The notes under the pieces are model-generated. The model did no database searches. It was not told the DNA's origin and was given only the letters and a program-made list of their open reading frames with translations. Below, piece by piece: positions 1 through 7,821 of a stretch of 49,815 bases of DNA. The DNA is from Methanomassiliicoccales archaeon UBA280 (GTDB taxonomy: Archaea; Thermoplasmatota; Thermoplasmata; SG8-5). Each line of letters begins with the position of its first letter. Position 1 is the stretch's first letter. A program made the translations under genes and the position numbers. The stretch lies in NCBI GenBank assembly GCA_002499085.1, contig DAKD01000035.1, positions 1-49,815 on the forward strand, read 5' to 3'.

Positions 1-2
1 TC

Positions 3-1007
3 ATTTCGGACGGCATCATGGTCCAGGACAGGTCCCCGAGATTTTACTTCTACCGCCAGATAATGGAACATCACGCCCAGGTCGGGCTCGTTGCCGCTGT
101 TTCCGCAGAGGAGTACGAACAGGGCCTGATCAAGAAGCACGAGTTCACCCGCCCCGACAAGGAGAACGACAGGCTCAGGCACATCATGGCCCTGAACGCC
201 CAGGTCGGGCCTGTGTTCCTGACATACCCGGACGATACCGAGCTGAATTGCATCCAGGCGGATGTGTGCTCAAAACCGCCGGAATGCGACTTCGTATCCC
301 CGGACAATGTGCGCCATACTGTATGGCTTGTGCCCGAGAAACAGAACCCGGATATCGGGAAAATCTTCGCAGGGATACGGTGCCTCTACGTCGCGGACGG
401 GCATCACAGGAGCGCGGCCGGCACATTGGCAGCCAAGCACAGGAAGGGAGCCAACCCGGACCATACGGGCGATGAGGAGTACAACTTCTTCATGGCCGTG
501 ATATTCCCGAAGAGCCACATGAAAATCATGGCTTACAACCGCGCCGTGGCTGACCTGAACGGCCTCGACGATAAGGAATTCCTTCAGCTGGCCGGAGACA
601 GGTTCTCCATAAGGTCGAACGCACCTGACAGCCCGGGCTCGGTGCATGAATTCTCTATGTACCTGGGCGGGATGTGGCACACGCTCGCTCCCAAGAAGGG
701 GTCATACCCTGAGAACGACCCGGTGAAGAGCATAGATGCCAGCATACTTCAGGACAACCTGCTCGGCCCCATACTGGGAATCGACAACCCGCGCACCAAC
801 ACGCGCATAAAGTTCGTGGGCGGGATACGGGGCACGGGGGAGTTGGAGAGGCTGGTGGACTCGGGAAAGTTCAGGGTCGCATTCTCACTTTATCCTGTGA
901 CGCTGGACCAGCTGTTCGCTGTCGCAGACTCGGGAAATGTCATGCCCCCAAAATCCACATGGTTCGAGCCCAAGCTGAGGTCGGGGCTGCTGGTTCATTT
1001 AATATAA
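3..1007 (+). CDS. DUF1015 family protein (5' end outside window)
   Basis: The reading frame is open to the left edge of the window, so the first in-frame ATG (position 18) is probably internal and about 80 N-terminal residues are missing compared with the usual length of roughly 410. The DUF1015 hallmarks are present: an N-terminal stretch with PRFYFYRQ and KKHEFTRPDKENDRL, a central YVADGHHRSAAG motif, and the C-terminal signature PKSTWFEPKLRSGLLVH. The family is found in archaea and bacteria; its biochemical role is not established, and HPr-kinase-like serine kinase relatives have been proposed (family knowledge). The last 29 coding bases are repeated 168 bp downstream (see the repeat entry), so the present C-terminus may be a rearranged one. 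Confidence 0.85.
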   Translation: MSDGIMVQDRSPRFYFYRQIMEHHAQVGLVAAVSAEEYEQGLIKKHEFTRPDKENDRLRHIMALNAQVGPVFLTYPDDTELNCIQADVCSKPPECDFVSPDNVRHTVWLVPEKQNPDIGKIFAGIRCLYVADGHHRSAAGTLAAKHRKGANPDHTGDEEYNFFMAVIFPKSHMKIMAYNRAVADLNGLDDKEFLQLAGDRFSIRSNAPDSPGSVHEFSMYLGGMWHTLAPKKGSYPENDPVKSIDASILQDNLLGPILGIDNPRTNTRIKFVGGIRGTGELERLVDSGKFRVAFSLYPVTLDQLFAVADSGNVMPPKSTWFEPKLRSGLLVHLI

Positions 1008-1175
1008 CAACGCCATTGCTGGACAACCCGGTCCGAGCGAGCATGCCAATCCGATTTTTATTTTGGATGAGTGAACCTTTTCTTTTGGAGGATTGGCCAG
1101 CGCAGCGAGGATAAAAGAAAAGGCTTACGGTTCGAGCCCAAGCTGAGGTCGGGGCTGATAGTGCACATGATTTGA
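961..1175 (+). repeat. Direct repeat of the DUF1015 3' end
   Basis: A 29-base stretch at 961-989 (the last codons of the DUF1015 gene) recurs without mismatch at 1129-1157. The second copy continues with ATAGTGCACATGATTTGA and so encodes ...EPKLRSGLIVHMI-stop, a better-looking family C-terminus than the first copy's LLVHLI. The simplest reading is that about 168 bp was inserted or duplicated at the end of the gene, leaving the old 3' end stranded downstream. Confidence 0.8.
1076..1123. terminator. 11-bp perfect inverted repeat between convergent genes
   Basis: Arms CCTTTTCTTTT (1076-1086) and AAAAGAAAAGG (1113-1123) are perfectly complementary across a 26-nt loop. It sits between the convergent DUF1015 and DUF3783 genes and gives a pyrimidine/T-rich tract on both strands, as expected of a bidirectional archaeal terminator. 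A related structure with the same spacing logic lies at 49747-49800. Confidence 0.45.
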
Positions 1176-1177
1176 GC

Positions 1178-1573
1178 TTAGGCGCGGCGCCCTTCCATCT
1201 CGGACCAGTACTTTCTCTCCTCCAGGAGATGCTCAAGCAGATATGACAGGGTCCAAGCCATGTTATTCTCGGTTGGCGCACAGAAAATCGGCCGCGGGAG
1301 GTTGCCGTCCCTGGGAAGCGCGCCGAGGACTGCCTCTATCCCGGCGTCATCGAACCCGAGGAACATCAGCATCCTGGGTTCGGCCGCTCCGAAATTCTCC
1401 CCCTCCTCGCCCTCGATTATGTCCGAGACCCTGGCATCCCCGAGCCCCGAGCCACCGAAAACCGATACGCGCCTCCCTGTGAGCGCCTCCAGGAACATCT
1501 TGACTTCCAAGGCCTGCGCCCTGTCATACCCGTATAACATCACACCCAGCTCTGCCCCGTCTCCGTCCGCCAT
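1178..1573 (-). CDS. DUF3783 family protein
   Basis: A 131-residue protein opening with GVMLYGYDRAQALEVKMFLE, followed by an acidic linker and a C-terminal segment with PIFCAPTENNMAWTLSYLLEHLLEER. This layout (a small alpha/beta domain with a conserved 'later-half' helix) is that of DUF3783, a small family of unknown function found in archaea and anaerobic bacteria. The start is an ATG preceded by GGAGG at a good distance, and there is a TATA-like ATAATTTAAT about 38 bp upstream. It is convergent with the DUF1015 gene. No catalytic motif is visible. Confidence 0.65.
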   Translation of the reverse strand: MADGDGAELGVMLYGYDRAQALEVKMFLEALTGRRVSVFGGSGLGDARVSDIIEGEEGENFGAAEPRMLMFLGFDDAGIEAVLGALPRDGNLPRPIFCAPTENNMAWTLSYLLEHLLEERKYWSEMEGRRA

Positions 1574-1660
1574 CCAAGCCTCCGCCCGAAGATTCTGCCC
1601 CCATTACATTAAATTATCGGCCATGGCTCCCGAGGCAGCAGCCGCGGCCCTCGGAAATTA

Positions 1661-1668
1661 CTTTATAC
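1661..1668 (+). promoter_or_regulatory. TATA box of uppS, leaderless start
   Basis: CTTTATAC centred 25 bp before the ATG at 1690, which places the expected transcription start at or within a base or two of the start codon. This favours ATG 1690 over the TTG at 1678. Confidence 0.6.
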
Positions 1669-1689
1669 TCCCATCCGTTGGCAGGAACA

Positions 1690-2484
1690 ATGAGTTCTGA
1701 CAGCAGCCATCACAGGGCCGGCATAATCGCCGATACCGCATACAGACAGTACGAGAAGAGACTTCTGAAAGAGGTCCTGCAGAATCGCGCGCCCGAGCAC
1801 GTGGCCATAATCATGGACGGAAACCGCCGCTTCGCCAGGGAGCTGGGGCTCGGGCCCGAGGAGGGCCACAAGGAAGGCAGGAACAAGCTCGAGGAGATGC
1901 TGAACTGGGCGATGGAGGTGGGCGTGAAAATCCTCACCGTGTATGCCTTTTCCTCGGAGAACCTGAACCGCACCGAGGAAGAGATCGACGAGCTCATGAA
2001 GCTGTTCGAAGAGTCCTTTTACAGGGCCGCGGAGGACGAAAGGGTTCACAGGCACCAGATCCAGATAAGGGTGCTGGGGATGGTGGAGATACTTCCCGAA
2101 AAAGTCCGCAAGGCCATAAAGCAAGCGGAGGACAGGACCAAGGGCTATGACAGGTACCACCTGAACCTGGCGATTGCGTACTCTGGCCGTGAGGAGATAA
2201 TACAGGCCATCAGGGAGATTGCAGGGCGTGTGAAATCCGGCAAAATCGAAGTCGGCCAGATTGACGAGAAGATGTTCTCCCAGCATCTGTACACCAAGGA
2301 ATTTCCCGACCCGGACCTCATTCTGAGGACCAGCGGCGAAGTCCGCGTGTCCAACTTCCTGCTCTGGCAGCTCGCATATTCCGAACTCTATTTCGTGGAC
2401 GTTTGCTGGCCCGGGTTCAGGAAAATCGATTTTCTCAGGGCGATAAGGTCGTACCAGCAGCGCGCCAGGCGATATGGGAAGTGA
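1690..2484 (+). CDS. uppS: Cis-prenyltransferase (undecaprenyl/dolichyl diphosphate synthase)
   Basis: Condenses isopentenyl diphosphate onto an allylic primer with cis double bonds, making the long polyprenyl carrier used for cell-surface glycosylation (family knowledge). At 264 residues it has the expected length. The catalytic aspartate lies in IIMDGNRRFARE; FSSENLNR follows; the C-terminal signature DLILRTSGEVRVSNFLLW and the SELYF motif are intact. The TTG at 1678 would add four residues, but the TATA box points to ATG 1690. The last 11 bases overlap the start of the next gene, so the two are an operon. In archaea the product is usually a C50-C60 dolichol-type lipid; chain length cannot be read here. 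Confidence 0.92.
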   Translation: MSSDSSHHRAGIIADTAYRQYEKRLLKEVLQNRAPEHVAIIMDGNRRFARELGLGPEEGHKEGRNKLEEMLNWAMEVGVKILTVYAFSSENLNRTEEEIDELMKLFEESFYRAAEDERVHRHQIQIRVLGMVEILPEKVRKAIKQAEDRTKGYDRYHLNLAIAYSGREEIIQAIREIAGRVKSGKIEVGQIDEKMFSQHLYTKEFPDPDLILRTSGEVRVSNFLLWQLAYSELYFVDVCWPGFRKIDFLRAIRSYQQRARRYGK

Positions 2485-3121
2485 TATGCTGGTCAAGCCC
2501 GAGAGAGTGAGAAAGAAGTACGACCGCTGGTCCAGGTATTATGACGCATTCGACCTGGGCGGCGTGAATGACCAGAAAAGGCTGGCCGTCGACGTCCTCT
2601 GCCTTTCCCCGGACTCGAAGGTCCTGGACGTGGGCACGGGCACGGGCGCCATAATCCCCTACCTTGCGAAGAGGCTAGGCAATGGCGGCATGGCAGTCGG
2701 CGTGGATTTCTCGGAGGCCATGGTGGCCAGGGCAAACAGGCGCATCCAGGCCGCCGGGATATCGGAGAGGGCCATTGCCGAGGTCGCTGACTGCACTGCG
2801 CTCCCATACCCGGACGGAAAATTCGATGCGGGCCTGGCAACGTTCGCCTTCACCTCTTTCCCCGAACCGGAGAAGGCCATTGCCGAGATATTCAGGGTGC
2901 TGAAGCCCGGCGCCAGATTCTCTGTCCTGGACACGGGCAAGCCCCCGGCCGGGAAGCAGCGCTTCAGGTACAGGTACCTCAAGGCCGTGATGTGGCGCGC
3001 CGGGTACACTGACATCTCGCTGGACGTGCCTGCGCTCCTGAGGAACGCCGGGTTCAGGATCATCAGGATGCAGAGGTTCAGCGGAAGCCTGGCCTATCTC
3101 TGTTTGTGCGAGAAGGCCTGA
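2474..3121 (+). CDS. Class I SAM-dependent methyltransferase (UbiE-like)
   Basis: A 215-residue Rossmann-fold methyltransferase. SAM-binding motif I is VLDVGTGTGAIIPYLAKR; the acidic residue of motif II is in VGVDFSEAMVARA; motif IV region is AEVADCTALPYPDGKFD, and FRVLKPGARFSVLDTGKPP matches the UbiE/COQ5 post-motif segment. It starts inside the 3' end of uppS (11-base overlap; a second ATG at 2486 is also possible), suggesting a linked role, perhaps in isoprenoid or quinone modification. The substrate cannot be inferred from sequence; a menaquinone methyltransferase is one option, but no other quinone genes are near. Confidence 0.85.
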   Translation: MGSDMLVKPERVRKKYDRWSRYYDAFDLGGVNDQKRLAVDVLCLSPDSKVLDVGTGTGAIIPYLAKRLGNGGMAVGVDFSEAMVARANRRIQAAGISERAIAEVADCTALPYPDGKFDAGLATFAFTSFPEPEKAIAEIFRVLKPGARFSVLDTGKPPAGKQRFRYRYLKAVMWRAGYTDISLDVPALLRNAGFRIIRMQRFSGSLAYLCLCEKA

Positions 3122-3135
3122 TGTCCATTCCGGGG

Positions 3136-4146
3136 TCAGTACTTCTTCTCCCTCTGAATGTGCTCGAAGTTGGCCATGTAGTCCTCGTCGCTTATCTTGC
3201 CCTCGGCATAGACCCTGTTCAACATCTCCAGCCTTGAGTCAACGGCGGCCTGCTGGGCAGGCTGGGGCGAAACCTGCTGGAACTGTATTTGCGGCTGGGC
3301 CTGGGTGACGGGTGTGTACTTCGAGTATGCAGGCGCCTTGGCGAAGAAGTAGGTTGCGACAAAGGCGCCGGCCGTGAGAATGAACCATGCTATGCCGAGG
3401 AAGCCCAGCATAGGGATGAGCATACTCCCAGCCACTATGAATAGGGTGCCTGCGGCAATGCCCGTACCCCGCCTGCCCGTATGTTTTCCGGCGAGCAGGA
3501 ATGCCGTCCCCATGCCTATCAGCATGATGCCGGCAAAGATTTGGGCGAACCAGATTTCGATGCCCACGTCATATACGTTATAACGATAATAATCAAAACT
3601 GAACAATGTGAAAATAAAGAACAGAGTAGAGAAGATTGTCGCAAACACCACTCCGACAATGCCCGATGCGTTGCGGTAGTTTCGGTAAAATCCGGCCAGA
3701 CCAATCCCTGTTAGAATTGATCCCACAAATAAAACCAAGGCTCCGATATAATAAAGACCAACAGCATCCCCATTGAAATCCAGCTGGCCGTCCCTATCCC
3801 ACCAATTAATTAACGGTATCAACCCCAACACGATGGCCATGACCCCCATCAGCACCGAACCGGCCGCACCGGTGATGAACAGCCCCCTGCCCCTCGGCGG
3901 CAGGGGCTGTGCCTGGGGCTCGGCCGGCGTCCCTCCCGGGAACGGGTTGCACTGCGGGCAGAAATGCAGCGGGCCGTAGGTCTTGTCACATGAGGTGCAC
4001 ATCGACCGGCCGCACTTGCTGCAAACATAGGTCGCCGGCATCTCCCTGTGGTAGAAGCACATGCCCGGCATTGGGAGCTGGGTCGCGCGCCCCGCACCCA
4101 TCCCTCGGTCCTTCACGCCTATGAACTCTGCTTCCTGGTCTGCCAT
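3136..4146 (-). CDS. Zinc-finger multi-pass membrane protein with SHOCT-like tail
   Basis: A 336-residue protein with three parts. Residues about 29-65 form a B-box-like zinc finger (CFYHREMPATYVC, CxxC, CxxC, HFCPQC). About 89-290 contain five or six hydrophobic membrane segments separated by short loops. After a Q/P-rich linker, residues about 308-336 (RLEMLNRVYAEGKISDEDY) resemble the short SHOCT oligomerisation motif. B-box-zinc-finger/TM proteins are common in Thermoplasmatota (family knowledge) but have no known function. The ATG lies about 46 bp from a TATA box that belongs to a divergent promoter region shared with the gene at 4278. Confidence 0.7.
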   Translation of the reverse strand: MADQEAEFIGVKDRGMGAGRATQLPMPGMCFYHREMPATYVCSKCGRSMCTSCDKTYGPLHFCPQCNPFPGGTPAEPQAQPLPPRGRGLFITGAAGSVLMGVMAIVLGLIPLINWWDRDGQLDFNGDAVGLYYIGALVLFVGSILTGIGLAGFYRNYRNASGIVGVVFATIFSTLFFIFTLFSFDYYRYNVYDVGIEIWFAQIFAGIMLIGMGTAFLLAGKHTGRRGTGIAAGTLFIVAGSMLIPMLGFLGIAWFILTAGAFVATYFFAKAPAYSKYTPVTQAQPQIQFQQVSPQPAQQAAVDSRLEMLNRVYAEGKISDEDYMANFEHIQREKKY

Positions 4147-4187
4147 GAAAATCGCCCTCTCTCTGCGGCCGAGAGATATGGCCTAGG

Positions 4188-4196
4188 CTTATAAAT
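4188..4196 (-). promoter_or_regulatory. TATA box for the zinc-finger membrane protein
   Basis: Read on the minus strand this is ATTTATAAG, about 46 bp before the ATG at 4146, allowing a leader of about 20 nt. Confidence 0.45.
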
Positions 4197-4245
4197 ACTT
4201 TATAATCCCAACCCGGCCAGCTAAACAAAACCCTGTACCAATTAT

Positions 4246-4253
4246 TATTTATC
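4246..4253 (+). promoter_or_regulatory. TATA box for the membrane hydrolase-like gene
   Basis: TATTTATC about 28 bp before the ATG at 4278, consistent with a leaderless or nearly leaderless transcript. Confidence 0.5.
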
Positions 4254-4277
4254 CCAGAACTGACATATTCATATTCC

Positions 4278-5261
4278 ATGGACCTGTTCTCGCATGTCCT
4301 TTGGACACGGGCGCTCACGCGGAACAAGCTCTGGGACGAGGAGGCCCTCATATTCGCTGTGCTGCCGGACGCAGGCTTCCTACTCATAATGCTGTATGTG
4401 ATATTCGGCAAGCCCATGAATCTTGATTTTGGCGATGCCATGCGCACCATGCCCCCCGCATTCCTCGTGATATACCATCTCCTGCACAGCTTCATCACCG
4501 TGGGCATAGTGGCGCTCATCCTCTGGAAGCTGAAGCCGAAGCTCCTTCCGGCGCTGTCCTTCTGGGTCATGCACATCTGCATGGACATCCCGTTCCATGA
4601 CGGTCTGTTCGGAACCAGGTTCCTCTACCCGCTGCTGCCGGATCTCTACTTCAGCGGCATATCCTGGGGGGACTGGCGCGTGCTCGCGGGCTCTTACTTC
4701 ATGCTGCTGATCGTTTGGTATTACCTGGAGCTTCGGGAGCTGAACAGACACAGAAGAGGCGTGCCCGACTGGATGGACAGAGCGAAGAGCCTGTTGCAGG
4801 GACTTGTGAACCCCGGGCCGATACCTTCAACAGCTGCGCAGGGCCAGTCAGAGATCGAACCTTTCCGTTTTCAAGAAAGGATAACTTATGGCCAGGAGTC
4901 CGGGCCCAAGCCAACCAGATCCCAAGCGGCTCCGAATGCCCGCGGGGCTTCGGAAACAGATAAAAACCCCAAGCCCATTCCTGCGGCACATGAAGCGGTC
5001 AGAAATACCGCCGGAGCATCTGGACGGTTATTTGCGGAAAACATCGGCCGCGCTGGCAAAGGTCAGGATAGCCGCACCCGACCCGAGCCACCACAGGAAG
5101 CTGGCGGAAGACTTCCTCGCCATGGCCAAGGCCTATTCCGAAGACGCACGGCACTTCAGGGAGCAAGGCGATTTTGTCAATGCGTTCGCGTGCGTGAACT
5201 ATGCCCACGGATGGCTGGACGCGGGCGCCAGGCTCGGGCTCTTCGACGTAGGCGGCGATGA
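4278..5261 (+). CDS. YdjM/DUF457-like membrane-bound hydrolase family protein, with doubtful C-terminal half
   Basis: Residues 1-160 look like an integral membrane protein of the DUF457/YdjM 'membrane-bound metal-dependent hydrolase' type: an N-terminal DLFSHVL, LPDAGFLL, a HSF in a membrane segment and HICMDIPFH, giving the usual scatter of His/Asp ligands. The frame then runs on for about 165 residues of Arg/Pro/Gly-rich sequence that overlaps the whole DUF357 gene in another frame and looks like non-native translation (for example a run of RRRR at the end). Either the original stop codon was lost by mutation or the two genes really overlap by 272 bases. The first 160-190 residues are trustworthy; the remainder is not. 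Confidence 0.6.
   Translation: MDLFSHVLWTRALTRNKLWDEEALIFAVLPDAGFLLIMLYVIFGKPMNLDFGDAMRTMPPAFLVIYHLLHSFITVGIVALILWKLKPKLLPALSFWVMHICMDIPFHDGLFGTRFLYPLLPDLYFSGISWGDWRVLAGSYFMLLIVWYYLELRELNRHRRGVPDWMDRAKSLLQGLVNPGPIPSTAAQGQSEIEPFRFQERITYGQESGPKPTRSQAAPNARGASETDKNPKPIPAAHEAVRNTAGASGRLFAENIGRAGKGQDSRTRPEPPQEAGGRLPRHGQGLFRRRTALQGARRFCQCVRVRELCPRMAGRGRQARALRRRRR
4959..4966 (+). promoter_or_regulatory. TATA box for DUF357, leaderless start
   Basis: GATAAAAA centred about 27 bp before the ATG at 4990. It lies inside the 3' part of the preceding reading frame and supports independent transcription of the DUF357 gene from ATG 4990. Confidence 0.5.
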
Positions 5262-5286
5262 TAAATTATTCACACTCAGCCAGTGA
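4990..5286 (+). CDS. DUF357 family archaeal protein
   Basis: A 98-residue, mostly helical protein (YLRKTSAALAKVRI, LAMAKAYSEDARHFREQGDF, NAFACVNYAHGWLDAGARLGLF) matching the DUF357 helical-bundle family that is confined to archaea. A longer form from GTG-like or upstream ATG codons (for example 4888) is open, but the TATA box and family length both favour ATG 4990. Function is unknown; members often sit near translation or DNA-processing genes (family knowledge). Its 3' end is two bases from the convergent pantoate kinase gene. Confidence 0.75.
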   Translation: MKRSEIPPEHLDGYLRKTSAALAKVRIAAPDPSHHRKLAEDFLAMAKAYSEDARHFREQGDFVNAFACVNYAHGWLDAGARLGLFDVGGDDKLFTLSQ

Positions 5287-5288
5287 AC

Positions 5289-6140
5289 TCAGAGAATCCG
5301 CGGGCCCGAATCGGTTGTGAGGGTCCTGATCACTGTCCCATAGCCCCTCAGCTTCTTTTCAATGGCGTCGCAGTCTCCGAATGCGAATATCCCGTTCCCG
5401 AGCATGACCATGCTGCCCTTCCCGATGCCGCCCAGAGCGCCCACAGCCTTGACCATCTTCTCGGTGGCGAGGCCCGAGTCCCTCGCAAAGACCCATGAGA
5501 TCCCCACGAACTCGTCGAAGCCGGGAAGCCCCTCAAAATCCCTGATACACAGCTCGCCAGACCCCTTGATCCTCATCCTCATCTCCTGGTCCGAGAGTAC
5601 AGCGGAAGTCTTTATCGGCGGGCCCATGATGCAGAATACAACCTCTCTCTGCTGGATGTTGAGCCGCTCCAGCTCCCCGTGCGGCGGTATCCCCGGCTCC
5701 AGCCTGTGCACGAATCCCCCTATGCTCTGGGCAACAGCGTCCCCCAGGCCGGTCCTGCCCTCAACTTCTGCAATGTGCGTGGCTCTCAGTGCCGCGTACT
5801 TCGGGTCCTGTATGTCCAGCTCCACGGCCGCAGCAAGGCATGACGCGAAAGTTCCCGCAGCGCTCATCCCGAATCCCTGGCCCATGGGCGCCAGATGCTG
5901 AATCCTCACATTGAACTGTGACCCGGGGGCAAGAAGCTCCAGCGCACGCCTTGTCACGGGGGCATCGGCATGCTTTTCCCCGAAGAATACGCTTGTCAGC
6001 CCGTCAGTCTCTGAAACCTCCGCCACTGCTCCGAGCTCCGTGCAGAAGCCCACCCCTCTGGAACCTTTCTTCTCGGGTACATGCGAGCCGTCCTCTATCA
6101 CAAAGAACCCGGTGACATGTCCGGGGCAGAAAGCCTTCAC
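5289..6140 (-). CDS. Pantoate kinase (archaeal GHMP kinase)
   Basis: Phosphorylates pantoate to 4-phosphopantoate, the archaeal replacement for bacterial pantothenate kinase chemistry in CoA synthesis (family knowledge). The protein is 283 residues. It starts with FCPGHVTGFF; the GHMP phosphate-binding loop is PMGQGFGMSAAGTFASCLAAA at about residues 85-105; a conserved GRTGLGDAVAQ follows, and GIGKGSMVMLGNGIFAFGD is near the C-terminus. The start is GTG, one base after the stop of coaBC, so the two are cotranscribed and act in the same pathway. The phosphopantothenate synthetase that would act between them is not in the window. Confidence 0.9.
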   Translation of the reverse strand: MKAFCPGHVTGFFVIEDGSHVPEKKGSRGVGFCTELGAVAEVSETDGLTSVFFGEKHADAPVTRRALELLAPGSQFNVRIQHLAPMGQGFGMSAAGTFASCLAAAVELDIQDPKYAALRATHIAEVEGRTGLGDAVAQSIGGFVHRLEPGIPPHGELERLNIQQREVVFCIMGPPIKTSAVLSDQEMRMRIKGSGELCIRDFEGLPGFDEFVGISWVFARDSGLATEKMVKAVGALGGIGKGSMVMLGNGIFAFGDCDAIEKKLRGYGTVIRTLTTDSGPRIL

Positions 6141-6141
6141 C

Positions 6142-7548
6142 TCATGCCTCCAATAAATCGAAGATCCGTTCTGCCAGCGCGCTTTTCAGACCTTTGAATG
6201 CCGCGGTTTTCTTCCCGGGCCTCAGGATTGTTGCCTCTGTCGAATCCCCGCCGACATTCTCCAGCAGGTTCGCCACAATCATGTCCAGGCCATGCTGTCT
6301 CATTCTCTCCCCGGCTCTTTTCTCCAGTTCCTTCCGGGAGATGCCTGTCTCGGCCTTGAACCCGACCAATCTGCGGCCTTTTTTCCTCAGCAGACCGAGA
6401 ATCTTGGGCGCAGGCTCCAGGCTGACAGTCTTCCTGCACTTCGAAGGCATCTTGCCCTTTGCCGGTTTGACAGTGAAGTCGGAAATCGCAGCGGGCACGA
6501 TGACTATGTCGGCCCTGGCCTTCGGCGCCATCTTCTCCAGGTCCGTCACCGAGCCGAATATTTCCGCTCTGACATAGGGCGGCGTCCCTATTCCGAATCC
6601 CACCCAAGCCTCGACATCCGCGCCCCTCCTGTAGGCCTCGAAAGCAAGGGCAAGGCCAGTCGCTCCCGATGATTTGTTGGAGATGAACCTGACATCGTCA
6701 ATCGGTTCCCTGGTGGAGCCGGCTATGATGAGGACCCTCCTGCCTTTCAGGTCCCAGGGGCCCGCTGCCCTGCATACCTCCGCGACAATGTCCTCCTGCG
6801 AGGCCATCTTGGCCTTTCTCTCCTCCAGCCTCGGTCCGACGAACACGACGCCCAATTTCCTGAGCTTGGCTATGTTCTCGTTCACTATCTTATGCTTGTA
6901 CATCGATGCGTGCATCGCAGGGACGATGATGACTGGCATTCCCGAACCCAGGGCGCATGTGGCCATGGTCGTGACTGGGGTGTCGTCGATGCCGCAGGCA
7001 ATCTTGGAGATCGTGTTGGCCGTGGCAGGGGCAATGAGCAGAACATCGGCCCTGGAGCCTGATTCCCCGCACAGTTCTACATGCTTCACTGCGCCATCCA
7101 GCTCAGTTATCGGTTCCAGGCCAGTGGCAAAATGGACAGAGTCAGGGTGGACAATCTTGACAGCAGCCTTGGTCATGACCGGTATGACCTCCCCGCCCAG
7201 CCTGGCGAGCTCTCTGGCGAGCTTGACAGTCTCGACCGCGGCTATGGAGCCGGTGATGCCCAGGACGATGCGCTTGCCTCTGAGTGCCGAGCCCTGAGTT
7301 CCTCGGATGTCGTTGACCGGGTGCATGGGTGCCCTTACACCCAAACCCCCTTTTAAATCTTGCGAGCAGCCGTAGTCCACGTACACGAGCCCGTCGCTCC
7401 ACTGCTCGCTGTGGATGCGAGCGCCCGTCGCTCTGCACTTCTTGCAGGGTACATAGTCGTCGTGTTCGTAGACTATGTACAGGTCGTTCGACTTCACCCC
7501 TACATCCTTGGCACACGGGGCGCAGGTGTCACTGTTCTGGTGAACCAA
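6142..7548 (-). CDS. coaBC: CoaBC: phosphopantothenoylcysteine synthetase/decarboxylase with N-terminal zinc-finger extension
   Basis: Bifunctional enzyme joining cysteine to 4'-phosphopantothenate and decarboxylating the product. From about residue 92 the flavoprotein decarboxylase domain is clear (VLGITGSIAAVETVKLAR, then IAPATANTISKIACGI and VPAMHASMY); the synthetase domain follows (VLIIAGSTREPIDDVRFISN, VPAAISDFTVKPAKGKMPS, LVGFKAET). The first 75 residues are an extension with two CxxC pairs (Cys9/12 and Cys35/38), probably a zinc ribbon. The only start codon before the first CxxC is TTG 7548, with a GGTGAG site six bases upstream and an in-frame stop just beyond, so I take TTG as the start. 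Upstream gene of the pantoate kinase operon. Confidence 0.9.
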   Translation of the reverse strand: MVHQNSDTCAPCAKDVGVKSNDLYIVYEHDDYVPCKKCRATGARIHSEQWSDGLVYVDYGCSQDLKGGLGVRAPMHPVNDIRGTQGSALRGKRIVLGITGSIAAVETVKLARELARLGGEVIPVMTKAAVKIVHPDSVHFATGLEPITELDGAVKHVELCGESGSRADVLLIAPATANTISKIACGIDDTPVTTMATCALGSGMPVIIVPAMHASMYKHKIVNENIAKLRKLGVVFVGPRLEERKAKMASQEDIVAEVCRAAGPWDLKGRRVLIIAGSTREPIDDVRFISNKSSGATGLALAFEAYRRGADVEAWVGFGIGTPPYVRAEIFGSVTDLEKMAPKARADIVIVPAAISDFTVKPAKGKMPSKCRKTVSLEPAPKILGLLRKKGRRLVGFKAETGISRKELEKRAGERMRQHGLDMIVANLLENVGGDSTEATILRPGKKTAAFKGLKSALAERIFDLLEA

Positions 7549-7621
7549 CTTTTCTCACCAGTTCCACTGTGAGATAAGGTGGGAGACGGACAGGGAGCTG
7601 GGAAGGAGGGAAGGACGAAAG

Positions 7622-7630
7622 TCTAAATAC
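7622..7630 (+). promoter_or_regulatory. TATA box of the small-TM-protein operon
   Basis: TCTAAATAC centred about 27 bp before the ATG at 7653, so the transcript should be leaderless. It marks the left edge of the AT-rich island. Confidence 0.5.
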
Positions 7631-7652
7631 TGATTGTACATTTATGATACTT

Positions 7653-7820
7653 ATGTCAGGTTCAGGAGAGGACAGTAAAGCTCTGGAGGCTATCTTAGTA
7701 GGTGCTCTAATTGGTCTTGGAGCTTTAGCACTCGCAAAAATATTATCTGATTTAGACACATCTAATAAAAAGGAAGCTGAAATAGAAATGCGTCGCCGAT
7801 TAAAATCTGGAGGACGTTAG
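7653..7820 (+). CDS. Small single-pass membrane protein (55 aa)
   Basis: ATG at 7653 to TAG at 7820 encodes 55 residues: a short acidic N-terminus (MSGSGEDSKALE), one hydrophobic span (AILVGALIGLGALALAKIL) and a charged C-terminal helix rich in K/E/R ending RLKSGGR. The TATA box 26 bp upstream argues it is a real leaderless gene. One base separates it from the next gene, whose Shine-Dalgarno (GGAGG) lies inside this gene's last codons, so the two are translationally coupled. No family recognised. Base composition is AT-rich, unlike the backbone. Confidence 0.6.
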   Translation: MSGSGEDSKALEAILVGALIGLGALALAKILSDLDTSNKKEAEIEMRRRLKSGGR

Positions 7821-7821
7821 G

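Noticed and set aside
1129..1150. GGTTCGAGCCC as a tRNA T-arm
   Set aside because: No acceptor, D or anticodon arms around it; it is the duplicated DUF1015 3' end.
1663..2496. 277-residue minus-strand frame opposite uppS
   Set aside because: Shadow of a strongly conserved gene; common in GC-rich DNA.
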